DNA of 64,000 nt, from assembly GCF_030064895.1 (NCBI RefSeq), contig NZ_JASJEB010000020.1, positions 1 to 64,000 of the forward strand, given 5' to 3'. Shown here in pieces: positions 35,860 through 44,003 of the stretch (the stretch's first letter is position 1; every line of letters begins with the position of its first letter). The translations under genes and the position numbers were made by a program. Under the pieces are notes generated by a model. The model ran no database searches and had not been told where the DNA came from. It saw only the letters and a program-made list of their open reading frames with translations. The stretch is from Crocosphaera sp. (GTDB lineage Bacteria > Cyanobacteriota > Cyanobacteriia > Cyanobacteriales > Microcystaceae).

Positions 35860-36591
35860 ATGCTAAAAAATACAAAATTACGACAACTATTATTAAAATT
35901 AGGAGGAATTACTGTGTTAACTGCTGCTACTATAATTGTTATCAAACAACTAGGAATTTTAGATAGTTTCAGTATTATTGAAAGCTTACAAAATCTATTA
36001 CAATGGATACAAGATTTAGGAACTATTGGTTATATAGTCTTTACTTTGGCTTATATGTTATCCTCTGTTGTTTTGATTCCTGCTACTATTTTAACTTTGG
36101 GTGCCGGAGTCATTTTCGATGTAATTGAAGGCTCAATTTTAGTTTCTATTGCCTCGACATTGGCTGCAGTTTTAGCATTTTTAATCGGACGTTATTTTGC
36201 TAGAGGATGGGTTGCTAAACAAATAGAAAACTATCCAAAATTTAAAGCAGTTGATGAAGCAGTGGCCAAAGAAGGATGGAAAATTGTGGGATTAACTCGT
36301 TTATCTCCTATTTTTCCTTTTGTGGTCTTAAACTATGCTTTTGCCATTACTAAAGTATCTTTAAGAGATTATACTATTGCTTCTTGGATAGGAATGTTAC
36401 CCGGTTCAATTATGTATGTTTATATTGGTTCTCTCATTGGTAATATTGCTACTTTAGGTGCCGGCGGAAGGGAAAAAACAGCCTTAGAATGGGCATTATA
36501 TATTGTAGGATTAATTGCTACTGTATTAGTCAGTGTTTATGTTACTAAAATTTCTCGACAAGCGTTAGATAGTCAAATTGAAAAAACATAA
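35860..36591 (+). CDS. TVP38/TMEM64 (VTT domain) membrane protein
   Basis: This 243-residue protein has about six membrane segments. The VTT/DedA-superfamily signature is clear: ATILTLGAGVIFDVIEGSIL, then LIGRYFARGWVAKQI, then LTRLSPIFPFVVLNYAFAIT, then WIGMLPGSIMYVYIGSLIG. These proteins act as lipid scramblases or ion-coupled transporters. TVP38-type genes often sit beside arsenic or mercury genes, so a role in moving an arsenic compound or its lipid form is a fair guess, not proven. AAGGAG precedes the ATG by seven bases. It is the last gene of the arsM-arsS group. Confidence 0.85.
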   Translation: MLKNTKLRQLLLKLGGITVLTAATIIVIKQLGILDSFSIIESLQNLLQWIQDLGTIGYIVFTLAYMLSSVVLIPATILTLGAGVIFDVIEGSILVSIASTLAAVLAFLIGRYFARGWVAKQIENYPKFKAVDEAVAKEGWKIVGLTRLSPIFPFVVLNYAFAITKVSLRDYTIASWIGMLPGSIMYVYIGSLIGNIATLGAGGREKTALEWALYIVGLIATVLVSVYVTKISRQALDSQIEKT

Positions 36592-36778
36592 AAAATATAA
36601 TTATAAACCGGCTTACTCTTATTTTACCATAACATAAAAGAAGTTGAGTTCCATCAATACTAAGTCTATAACCAATAAAGTAAGTTTTGAGTCAGTTTTA
36701 TACAAATTTTCTTATATCGAATTCAGGTCAATAGGTTGACTAAAATAAATACCCTATTTTTCATGTAGAGGAACTTAC

Positions 36779-37279
36779 TTAAGACTTTAATTCCCCTGTT
36801 TCTTTTAAAATTTGCTCTTCTAAATTAGAGGAAATATGAAAGTGTGAATCGGAACGTAACTGGTTAATAATTGTTTTTACTGATGATACATTGCCTTGCT
36901 GCCATCCTCTTAAAATAATGCCTAAAACTCCAGTGATATTTAACCCTAAATTTCTGGCAATTTTCCTTCCATCCCTTTCATCAAGTAATTTCCAATCTGC
37001 TTTTAATTCAATAGCTAAAGCAATCGCTTCAGATTCTCCTTCGTCTAATTCCCGTCTTAATAATTTGACAAAAGCTTCATTTTCTACTGATTTAACTCTT
37101 ATCCAAGAAGCATCAAAAGCTTCTCTTAATTGTAAGGAACCTGGAAGATTTTCGTTAATTCTTAACTCCTTTAAAACAGCATTAGGAATAATAATCTCTC
37201 TAAATTGTTCTCTAACAAGATGCAGTTGATTGATTATTGCTAAATTAAGCAATGGGGATGTGTTACTAATGACTTGCAT
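36779..37279 (-). CDS. DUF3368 PIN-like toxin
   Basis: This 166-residue protein has a PIN-like layout: VISNTSPLLNLAIIN at the start (Asn in the usual first Asp place, common in this family), LDEGESEAIALAIELKAD in the middle and LLDERDGRKIARNLGLNITGVLGIIL toward the end. DUF3368 proteins are ribonuclease-type toxins paired with UPF0175 antitoxins. Exactly such a gene overlaps its start by 14 bp upstream. Both look intact. Confidence 0.85.
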   Translation of the reverse strand: MQVISNTSPLLNLAIINQLHLVREQFREIIIPNAVLKELRINENLPGSLQLREAFDASWIRVKSVENEAFVKLLRRELDEGESEAIALAIELKADWKLLDERDGRKIARNLGLNITGVLGIILRGWQQGNVSSVKTIINQLRSDSHFHISSNLEEQILKETGELKS

Positions 37280-37511
37280 AGCTTAAATCTTCTTCTAATT
37301 CTTGTTGAGTATAATGTCGATTAGTTCCTCTTTCTCCTAATAATTGACTAAATTGATAATGTTCCATTTTTGCTAATTCTCTAGCTTTTCCAAAAGACAG
37401 TAATTCTTGTTGGTATAAACTCACAGCTAATTCTTTTAGTAATTCACTTTCAAGACGTTTTTCTGGTAAGCGAATCGATTGTATAATAGAATCGGGAATA
37501 GATAATTTCAT
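37266..37511 (-). CDS. UPF0175 family antitoxin
   Basis: This 81-residue protein has the family pattern MKLSIPDSIIQSIRLPE, then LAVSLYQQELLSFGKARELAKM, then the helix-turn-helix-like YQFSQLLGERG. It is the DNA-binding antitoxin of the pair and overlaps the DUF3368 gene, the usual order for translationally coupled modules. It probably represses its own promoter. Confidence 0.85.
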   Translation of the reverse strand: MKLSIPDSIIQSIRLPEKRLESELLKELAVSLYQQELLSFGKARELAKMEHYQFSQLLGERGTNRHYTQQELEEDLSYASH

Positions 37512-37729
37512 GGTTTAATGTTTAGCTAGATTTACATCTAAAATTATTATAACAGTTATTATCACCAACTTTTAAATTATATTACTCCCTTCTGATTTTA
37601 TTTGTTTAGGTTAAATAATTCTCTAAAACTAAAAAAGTAGATTAAATTATTATCTAGCTTAATGTCTGATAATTATATTGATTTTACTCATCTTAAGTCA
37701 TCTTTTGTGTTAAAGAACTAGCTACAAAA

Positions 37730-37750
37730 AAGCCTACTAAAAGTAGGCTT
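37730..37750 (-). terminator. ndhD terminator
   Basis: AAGCCTACT (37730-37738) pairs with AGTAGGCTT (37742-37750) over three bases. Read on the minus strand it is followed by TTTTTGTAGC. It lies 26 bp beyond the ndhD stop. Confidence 0.8.
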
Positions 37751-37776
37751 TTCAATCAGCAAAATAGACTAAATTA

Positions 37777-39357
37777 CTATTTAATCATCGGCGCTTTAAC
37801 TGCCAAATCATAGCGAGAAGCAACTTCTACTTCTTCAACTAAACTAGGCACAGATTGACGTAACAAAGCGGTTAATTGAGTGGTGGTTGAATCGTAAATC
37901 TGAGTCACAATTTTCGGATACAAACCAATACCAATAATGGGAATTAACAGACAGGCAATAATAAACACCTCTCTGGGTTCTGCGTCAATTAGTTTGGTAT
38001 GAGAAACTAACTCTTTATTCTCCGGTCCATACAACATTTCTCGTAACATGGACAGTAAATAAATGGGGGTTAAAATGACACCAATGGCAGCTAAAAAGAC
38101 GATAATAACTTTGAAAGTCGAGTTATAAGCATCGCTAGTAGCAAAGCCCACAAACACCATTAATTCTGCCACAAAGCCACTCATTCCCGGCAACGCTAAA
38201 GAAGCCATTGAACAAGTGGTCCACATAGCAAATACCTTCTTCATTTTCTGACCAACACCACCCATTTCATCTAACATTAGGGTATGGGTACGGTCGTAGG
38301 TTGCCCCCACCATAAAGAAGAGACTCGCCCCAATTAAACCGTGGGAAATCATCTGTAACATTGCCCCACTCATACCAATATCGGTAAACGAAGCAATACC
38401 TATCAAGACAAACCCCATGTGAGAGATGGAAGAATAGGCAATTTTCCGCTTTAGGTTACGTTGGGCAAAGGAGGTTAAGGCCGCATAAACAATATTCACC
38501 ACCCCTAAAATAACCAACACCGGGGCAAAATAGGCGTGGGCATCGGATAACATTTGTGCATTCATCCGTATCAGGGCATAACCCCCCATTTTTAAGAGAA
38601 TACCCGCTAGTAACATATGCGCCGGCGCTGTAGCTTCTCCGTGGGCATCCGGTAGCCAAGTATGAAGGGGAAAAATCGGTAATTTTACTCCGTAGGCGAT
38701 GAGGAAACCAGCATACAAGAATAATTGTAACTTCAACGGGATATCTTTAGCTGCGATGGTCGCCATATCAAAGGTGACAGTATCCCCGTAAAAGGCCATG
38801 GTTAAAGCAGCAACCAGGATAAACAAAGAACCCCCTGCTGTGTAGAGGATAAACTTAGTAGCTGCGTACAAACGCCGTTTTCCGCCCCAAATAGATAAAA
38901 TAAGGTAAACCGGAACTAATTCTAATTCCCAAACCAGGAAAAACAGTAACATATCCTGTACAGCAAACACGGCTATTTGTCCGCCGTACATAGCTAACAT
39001 CAGGAAATAGAAGAGTTTGGGCTTAAAAGTCACCGGCCAAGCAGCCATGGTTGCTAAAGTGGTGATAAAGCCGGTTAATAAAATCAGAGGCATAGCCAAG
39101 CCATCAGCCCCCACAGACCATTTTAGGTCTAGTTGCGGAACCCAAGCATAGCTTTCTACTAGCTGTAAGTCGGGGTTACTGAGGTCATAACCGGTATAAA
39201 AAGCGTATACAATAATAGCAAAATCGATTAAACCCACGGTTAAAGCGTACCAACGGACGGTTTTGCCGTCTTTGTCGGGAATAATGGGGATTAACAAGGC
39301 TGCTACAATGGGAAAGAGAATAATGGTGGTTAACCAAGGAAAATTAGCAAGGTTCAT
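37777..39357 (-). CDS. ndhD: NAD(P)H-quinone oxidoreductase (NDH-1) subunit 4, NdhD
   Basis: NdhD is a proton-pumping, antiporter-like membrane subunit of the cyanobacterial NDH-1 complex, used in cyclic electron flow and respiration. The 526 residues carry about 14 helices. Conserved charged helices are visible in [18 protein letters not shown] (the key Glu), [20 protein letters not shown] (key Lys and His) and [19 protein letters not shown]. The sequence best fits the NdhD1/D2 (respiratory) branch rather than the CO2-uptake NdhD3/D4, but I hold that split loosely. No other ndh gene is adjacent; ndhF often pairs with ndhD elsewhere. Confidence 0.94.
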   Translation of the reverse strand: MNLANFPWLTTIILFPIVAALLIPIIPDKDGKTVRWYALTVGLIDFAIIVYAFYTGYDLSNPDLQLVESYAWVPQLDLKWSVGADGLAMPLILLTGFITTLATMAAWPVTFKPKLFYFLMLAMYGGQIAVFAVQDMLLFFLVWELELVPVYLILSIWGGKRRLYAATKFILYTAGGSLFILVAALTMAFYGDTVTFDMATIAAKDIPLKLQLFLYAGFLIAYGVKLPIFPLHTWLPDAHGEATAPAHMLLAGILLKMGGYALIRMNAQMLSDAHAYFAPVLVILGVVNIVYAALTSFAQRNLKRKIAYSSISHMGFVLIGIASFTDIGMSGAMLQMISHGLIGASLFFMVGATYDRTHTLMLDEMGGVGQKMKKVFAMWTTCSMASLALPGMSGFVAELMVFVGFATSDAYNSTFKVIIVFLAAIGVILTPIYLLSMLREMLYGPENKELVSHTKLIDAEPREVFIIACLLIPIIGIGLYPKIVTQIYDSTTTQLTALLRQSVPSLVEEVEVASRYDLAVKAPMIK

Positions 39358-39615
39358 TGATATTTTCTAAGCATTCATCAAAATTTAGGGTTTTGCTAGG
39401 AGTCAGGAGTGATATAACCATCTATGAAAGTTCCCTGTTGCCTGACACCAAACCCGTTCGGTATGATCGTGGTGAGAGCCTAAACTGTGAGGATAAATGA
39501 CAATCCAGACTATCACCATTACACCCATCAATTTAACAAGATTTTTCTATAGATAATATTGTAAAAATCTTAAATTTTTTGAAAGCTTTAATTGCTTAGC
39601 AATTTATAATTATAA

Positions 39616-39642
39616 ATTCTACATTCTACATTCTACATTCTC
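39616..39642. repeat. ATTCTAC heptamer repeat
   Basis: Three perfect ATTCTAC units and a partial fourth end four bases before the ATG at 39646. They occupy the place of a ribosome-binding site, so copy number could affect translation of the radical SAM gene. Confidence 0.85.
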
Positions 39643-39645
39643 AAT

Positions 39646-40974
39646 ATGACTTTATCTTCTTTTCGCCCTGCTAAAATTACGGCTGTTTTATCGGATTCTA
39701 TTGCCGAAGAAATTGGCTTTGAAGTTGGGGATGCTATTGTTTCTATTAATGGCACAAAACCCCGTGATTTAATCGATTATAATTTTTTATGTGCTGATGA
39801 ATTCTTAGAATTAGAGGTATTAGATGGTCAGGGTAAGCTGCATCAAGTGGAAATAGAAAAAGATTATGATGATAATTTAGGTTTGGAGTTTGAAACGGCT
39901 TTATTTGATGGTTTGATTCAATGTAATAATCGTTGTCCTTTTTGTTTTATTGATCAACAGCCTCCAGGAAAACGAGATAGTTTATATTTGAAAGATGATG
40001 ATTATCGTTTAAGTTTTTTGTATGGTAGTTATTTAACTTTAACTAATTTGACAGAAAGAGAATGGCAAAGAATTGAAGCTATGCGTTTGTCTCCTTTATA
40101 TGTTTCTGTACACGCAACGGAACCAGAAGTTAGAACTAAATTGTTAAAAAATGAACGAGCAGGATTAATTAAAAAACAGTTTAAATGGTTTCAAGAAAGA
40201 CGGCTACAAATTCATGCTCAAGTGGTGGTATGTCCTGGTATTAATGACGGTATACATTTAGAAAGAACTTTGCAAGATTTAGCGGAATTTTCTTTAGGAG
40301 AAATCCCCACTATTTTATCAGCAGCAGTGGTTCCTGTGGGTTTAACTAGATTTCGTCCCACAGAAGATAAATTAATACCTGTGAGCCAAGAAAAAGCACA
40401 AGAACTTATTAAACAAGTACAAACTTTACAACAAGAATTTCATCAAAAATTTAACAGTAATTTTGCTTGGTTAGCCGATGAATGGTTTTTAATTGCTCAA
40501 GAAGAGTTACCGACAGAATCTCATTATGAAGATTATCCGCAAATAGGTAATGGTGTGGGTTCTATTCGTCAATTTATTAAAGAATTTCAAGAAAAAGCTA
40601 AACAATTATTACCCGAAAAAATAGAAAATAAAAAAACCTTAACTTGGGTTGTAGGTAATGCAGTAGAAAAAGCCTTTCAACCCTTAGTTAAACAACTAAA
40701 TAATGTTGGAAATTTAACCATTAATTTAGCTCCATTAAATAGTGACTATTGGGGACAAGAAATTACCGTAACAGGTTTATTAACAGGAGAAGATATTGTT
40801 TCCAAATTAAAGAATAGAGATTTAGGCGATGGAATTTTATTACCTTCTATTATGTTAAAAGATCACGATACAGTTTTTTTAGATGATCTGAGTGTTGAGA
40901 AAGTTTCTGATTACTTAAACAGTCCTATTATCATTATTAATAGTATTTCTGACTTGATTAAAAATTGTTGTTAA
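39646..40974 (+). CDS. Cyanobacterial radical SAM/DUF512 family Fe-S protein
   Basis: The 442 residues begin with a PDZ-like segment (ITAVLSDSIAEEIGFEVGDAIVSINGTKPRD). A cysteine motif follows in LIQCNNRCPFCFIDQQPPG (CX3CX2C) near residue 95, then the DUF512 region (NGVGSIRQFIKEF; LLTGEDIVSKL; DGILLPSIMLK). This is the conserved cyanobacterial and clostridial family of putative Fe-S oxidoreductases. The reaction is not known to me. No Shine-Dalgarno is visible, because a heptamer repeat occupies that place. The gene stands alone. Confidence 0.88.
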   Translation: MTLSSFRPAKITAVLSDSIAEEIGFEVGDAIVSINGTKPRDLIDYNFLCADEFLELEVLDGQGKLHQVEIEKDYDDNLGLEFETALFDGLIQCNNRCPFCFIDQQPPGKRDSLYLKDDDYRLSFLYGSYLTLTNLTEREWQRIEAMRLSPLYVSVHATEPEVRTKLLKNERAGLIKKQFKWFQERRLQIHAQVVVCPGINDGIHLERTLQDLAEFSLGEIPTILSAAVVPVGLTRFRPTEDKLIPVSQEKAQELIKQVQTLQQEFHQKFNSNFAWLADEWFLIAQEELPTESHYEDYPQIGNGVGSIRQFIKEFQEKAKQLLPEKIENKKTLTWVVGNAVEKAFQPLVKQLNNVGNLTINLAPLNSDYWGQEITVTGLLTGEDIVSKLKNRDLGDGILLPSIMLKDHDTVFLDDLSVEKVSDYLNSPIIIINSISDLIKNCC

Positions 40975-41092
40975 ATTATCTATGAGTTATTTTTTCTTAT
41001 GTTTTGGGTATACGCATCATTTAACAGAGAATGATTTCTACTTCTAAAGTGTTATTATTAACACAATATACCATTAACAAAAATCTTGTAAT

Positions 41093-41287
41093 ATGAAAGT
41101 TAAATAGGTATTAAAGCGACTAAAAGCAGATGGATGGTATCAAGTAAGAATGAGAGGAAGTCATCGAATTTTAGCTCATCCTCAAAAATCAGGTATTGTT
41201 GTCGTTCCAGGAAAATTAAGTAATGATATTCCTATAGGAACTTTATCAGCTATTTGGAAACAAGCAAAATTAGGAGAAGACAAATGA
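41093..41287 (+). pseudogene. hicA: hicA toxin gene with a stop at codon 5
   Basis: The frame reads MKVK, then TAG (41105-41107), then VLKRLKADGWYQVRMRGSHR and a full HicA sequence to GTLSAIWKQAKLGEDK before a TGA. All HicA features are intact, including the catalytic histidine in RGSHR and VVVPGKLSNDIPIGTL. One base substitution explains the stop, and no alternative start exists before the catalytic part. The stop overlaps the ATG of hicB as ATGA, the normal hicAB arrangement. The toxin is therefore probably dead while the antitoxin remains. Confidence 0.88.
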
Positions 41288-41493
41288 AACAGTATGCAGT
41301 GATTTATGAAAAAGGTGAAACAAATTGGGGAGCAATTGTTCCCGATTTACCAGGATGTGTTAGCATCGGTGATACTTTAGAAGAAGTACAAGAAAATGTT
41401 AAAGAAGCGATCGCGCTTTATTTAGAGGTATTAGAAGAAAGAGGTGAAGAAATACCTGAACCTTCGACAAAAGTAGGATTAGTTAATGTTTAA
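41284..41493 (+). CDS. hicB: HicB-family antitoxin
   Basis: This 69-residue protein has the partially degraded RNase H-like fold of HicB: MKQYAVIYEKGETNWGAIVPDLPGCVSIGDTLEEV and then NVKEAIALYLEVLEERGEEIPEPS. I chose the ATG at 41284, which overlaps the hicA stop; a TTG at 41254 lies inside hicA and is unlikely. With hicA broken, this antitoxin may persist as an autoregulator or may neutralise other HicA toxins. Confidence 0.85.
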   Translation: MKQYAVIYEKGETNWGAIVPDLPGCVSIGDTLEEVQENVKEAIALYLEVLEERGEEIPEPSTKVGLVNV

Positions 41494-41507
41494 TTTTTAT
41501 TTTTTTA

Positions 41508-41612
41508 CAACCCCAACAAATAAAAAAGGTAAAAGAAATTGCTACAGCGCAAGGAATTTATTATAATGAACTTATTAAGCAATGGATTGTAGAAAAAGCA
41601 TCTCAAAAAAAC
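41508..41612 (+). pseudogene. C-terminal remnant of a ribbon-helix-helix (CopG/BrnA-like) antitoxin
   Basis: The 35 codons before the second hicB read QQIKKVKEIATAQGIYYNEL and then IKQWIVEKASQKN without a start codon. This matches the helical C-terminal half of CopG/BrnA-type antitoxins. The remnant runs in frame into the ATG at 41613, so a fused product is possible only with a non-standard start. I read it as debris of another module. Confidence 0.55.
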
Positions 41613-41819
41613 ATGAGTAAATGGCGTGTTATTCTTGAAAAAGATATAGAAACAGGATATTTTTCTGTTTGCTGTCCAGAGTTACCAGGTTGTACCTCTT
41701 GCGGAGAAACAGAAGAACAAGCATTAGAAAATATAAAAGAAGCGATAGAGTTATATTTACAACCGGATGACATTAATTTATCCTCTGATGTGATGATTAG
41801 AGAGGTAATAATTACATGA
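41613..41819 (+). CDS. hicB: HicB-family antitoxin, second copy
   Basis: These 68 residues read WRVILEKDIETGYFSVCCPE, LPGCTSCGETEEQALENIKE, then AIELYLQPDD and a short C-terminal tail (SSDVMIREVIIT). The HicB motif is complete. The stop overlaps the ATG of a truncated hicA (ATGA), so the order is hicB-hicA, the reverse of the preceding module. Confidence 0.83.
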   Translation: MSKWRVILEKDIETGYFSVCCPELPGCTSCGETEEQALENIKEAIELYLQPDDINLSSDVMIREVIIT

Positions 41820-41929
41820 CTCGTATGCGTCGGTTAACTTCAAAGGAAGTTGAAAAATTGCTAAAAAAATATGGATTTGAATTAATTTCACAAAAAGGAA
41901 GTCATAGAAAATGGCGTAATATTGATTAG
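41816..41929 (+). pseudogene. hicA: Truncated hicA toxin gene
   Basis: The frame gives 37 residues, MTRMRRLTSKEVEKLLKKYG then FELISQKGSHRKWRNID, and a TAG. HicA normally goes on for another 30 or so residues with a beta-strand such as VIVPYHKGK and a final helix. Nothing of that kind follows in any frame, so the 3' half is lost. The catalytic histidine (KGSHRK) is kept, but the fold cannot be complete. Confidence 0.78.
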
Positions 41930-41981
41930 AATTAATGTTAGGTTATTTGAAAAGATAATTATTGATAATCACGCTTAAACT

Positions 41982-42269
41982 TCACGACTCATAAACTTTA
42001 CTTCTATGAGCAATAAAAACAACAGTAACTTGATAATGTGTTTCATCAATTTCATAAATTACTCTATAATCACCGACACGATAACGATAATAACCTGATA
42101 AGTTACCTTTCAACTTTTTGATATTTGGGTAAGTATAGGGATCAACTTTTAAACGCTCAAAACAGCGATCTAATTTTTTTTGTAATGAACCAGAAGCAGA
42201 TTCAAAAAAAGCTTGAGCATCAACACTAATTAGAACAGTATAACTAATATTTTCGCTTGAGTTGTTCAA
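41982..42269 (-). CDS. RelE/ParE-family toxin
   Basis: The 95 residues hold the RelE/ParE fold: VLISVDAQAFFESASGSLQKKLDRCFERL, then YPNIKKLKGNLSGYYRYRVGDYRVIYEI, then VVFIAHRSKVYES. The C-terminal GDYRVIYE and HRSKVY are typical of ribosome-dependent mRNA interferases. The antitoxin gene overlaps it by 26 bp upstream. It appears intact. Confidence 0.87.
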   Translation of the reverse strand: MNNSSENISYTVLISVDAQAFFESASGSLQKKLDRCFERLKVDPYTYPNIKKLKGNLSGYYRYRVGDYRVIYEIDETHYQVTVVFIAHRSKVYES

Positions 42270-42474
42270 CGGAAATTACCTTATTTTCTTTGACGTTTTT
42301 TTGCGCTTGAGCAAATGCTTCCTTAAATCCCTCAATTTTTAGTAATTCTTCAGTTGCTTCATTATCGTCTTTTTCCAGTAAATCAACTAAGAAATCAGCA
42401 ACAAGTAAAAGCTTGTCTGTTGATAGTTGATCTATATATGATTGGACTTGCTGACGAAGTTCTAGATTACTCAT
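42244..42474 (-). CDS. Antitoxin of the RelE-type pair
   Basis: This is a 76-residue acidic helical protein (MSNLELRQQVQSYIDQLSTD; LLLVADFLVDLLEKDDNEAT; KVISVEQLKRKY). It is a common cyanobacterial antitoxin type placed directly before RelE-like toxins. The ATG at 42474 is preferred to that at 42492, which adds MQCSLF. It overlaps the toxin gene by 26 bp, so translation is probably coupled. Confidence 0.75.
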   Translation of the reverse strand: MSNLELRQQVQSYIDQLSTDKLLLVADFLVDLLEKDDNEATEELLKIEGFKEAFAQAQKNVKENKVISVEQLKRKY

Positions 42475-42502
42475 AAATAAACTACACTGCATTGTAACAA
42501 AA

Positions 42503-42727
42503 TTATATCTTATATTCAGCTAAAGGATCATTAAAATCATCACTCATCCAAATTTTTCCTTAATGTAATCCCAAAACTCTTTTTTTAGGAGAAGGTTTTG
42601 ACTTCTCTAAAGTTAACGAAGATTCTTCAATAATAGAGTTTATATAGTCTAAGATTTGTTGTTGTTTATCAAGGGGAATATTTTGAAATTTAGTGATAAT
42701 GTTTTGAGTTATGTCATTAGTTGTCAT
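42503..42727 (-). pseudogene. DUF2281-type antitoxin gene with an in-frame stop
   Basis: From the ATG at 42727 the frame reads MTTNDITQNIITKFQNIPLD and continues to KKRVLGLH, where a TAA (42560-42562) interrupts it at codon 56. The same frame then resumes GKIWMSDDFNDPLAEYKI before a second stop. The tail with MSDDF is the conserved end of this antitoxin family, so GAA to TAA is the likely change. The usual PIN toxin is absent. A 55-residue product could still be made. Confidence 0.8.
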
Positions 42728-42894
42728 AAACTAAACTTAAATTTCACTATGAATATTATATCAAATTGAACTGAATGAGTTAGAATACAATCATGAAGGT
42801 ATGTTACACTACAGTTAATCCACCATACAATATTGTTGATCATACTATTGAGTAGCAAGATAGCAATATACTTGAGGTATCAAGGAGATAAACC

Positions 42895-43545
42895 GTGAAA
42901 CAGGAATTATTCAATGAATACTTTTTAGATGTAACTAGATGGGTGAAAAAATCACGGGAATTAATGATTGCAGCCAACTACTTGATAGGAATAAGTAATG
43001 GTCTTTTTAATACTGGTAATGACGTAATTAATAATTACTCAAAGTTACAATACCATCCTTTTGAAGCATGGGCAAGTGTCAGCAGTGCTGCATCACTTCT
43101 TTTAGGATTAGCATTGGAAAACTTGGTAAAAAGTCATTTAATTGAGAAAGAAAAAATTTATATTGATAAGAACAACAAGGTTAAGGGATTACACGGTGGA
43201 CATGATCTTTTAAAAATGCTTAATGATTCTGATTATAGTTTAAATGAAAACGAGCAAGAAAATATAAAATTGCTTACCTTTCAGCTACAGAGTCTCAGCA
43301 AATATCATCTTGCAAAAAATCCTACTAAACAAGCAGAGTTTACTGGAAGAACAACAAATCCTGTTACTATTTATAATTTAGTCATGAAGATAGCTCACGA
43401 ATTATTAAGTGAAAATAATCGGAAGCTGTTTTTAAATTCAGATGATAGTTATGATCACATACCTCTAAAACCAAATTTTACAGAAATACCAACAAAAGAA
43501 ATTTTAAAAATTGTGGATGCTTTACGAAAAAATGGACATCTATAA
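42895..43545 (+). CDS. Hypothetical protein, HEPN-like in appearance
   Basis: This 216-residue, mostly helical protein contains AWASVSSAASLLLGLALENLVKSHLIE, then GGHDLLKMLNDSD. A long helix with a glutamate and a later HDL motif recall HEPN-type proteins, but the R-x4-6-H catalytic motif is not clear. It starts at a GTG with AAGGAG eight bases before it, which supports the start. It sits among toxin-antitoxin genes, and its stop lies two bases from the convergent antitoxin gene. The function is unknown. Confidence 0.6.
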   Translation: MKQELFNEYFLDVTRWVKKSRELMIAANYLIGISNGLFNTGNDVINNYSKLQYHPFEAWASVSSAASLLLGLALENLVKSHLIEKEKIYIDKNNKVKGLHGGHDLLKMLNDSDYSLNENEQENIKLLTFQLQSLSKYHLAKNPTKQAEFTGRTTNPVTIYNLVMKIAHELLSENNRKLFLNSDDSYDHIPLKPNFTEIPTKEILKIVDALRKNGHL

Positions 43546-43547
43546 TT

Positions 43548-44003
43548 TTACTGTGTATATTCATCAAAATCATCTGACATTTCAATTAAACCTTTTGCAC
43601 TTCCGAATTTTGGTCTAGGTTTTTGGGATTTTAAGGGCAAAATTTGAAACGGTTGTCCATGATTTACATTATCTTGAGATTCCTGTTCATCAATTAAAGA
43701 GGAATCTTCAGAAACAGTAACAGTTAACTCTAAACCTAACTTATTTAACCAACTAGCTAAACTGTAAATTACATCGCTTCCTGATTGATTTAATAAGTCA
43801 TCAATTTTATTTTTCTGTAGTTGTATTTCATGAGGAGATAATTGAGTTTCTCCTAAAGCTTCTAAGATGTTTTCTAAGGCGATTTTTAATAGTTCAGTTT
43901 CGGGGTTTTCTTCTTGTAAAATTGCCCAAAGATAAGCGGTTGCTTCTGTGGAATCTTTTAAAGATTCTATTAAATATTGATGATAGTTTTTAGTCTTTGT
44001 CAT
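43548..44003 (-). CDS. HigA-like addiction module antidote with a fused C-terminal tail
   Basis: This 151-residue protein opens as an antidote partner of HigB-type killers (YLIESLKDSTEATAYLWAIL; ELLKIALENILEALGETQLS), with a weak helix-turn-helix (IDDLLNQSGSDVIYSLASWL). The last 50 residues are an extra linker ending in GSAKGLIEMSDDFDEYTQ. That ending is the toxin-contacting tail usually seen in Phd or DUF2281-type antitoxins, so this is a composite antitoxin. It overlaps the upstream toxin gene by 14 bp. Confidence 0.72.
   Translation of the reverse strand: MTKTKNYHQYLIESLKDSTEATAYLWAILQEENPETELLKIALENILEALGETQLSPHEIQLQKNKIDDLLNQSGSDVIYSLASWLNKLGLELTVTVSEDSSLIDEQESQDNVNHGQPFQILPLKSQKPRPKFGSAKGLIEMSDDFDEYTQ

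Noticed and set aside
41254-41283. TTG start that would extend the first HicB by ten residues
   Set aside because: It lies inside the hicA frame; the ATG at 41284 overlapping the hicA stop is the standard arrangement.
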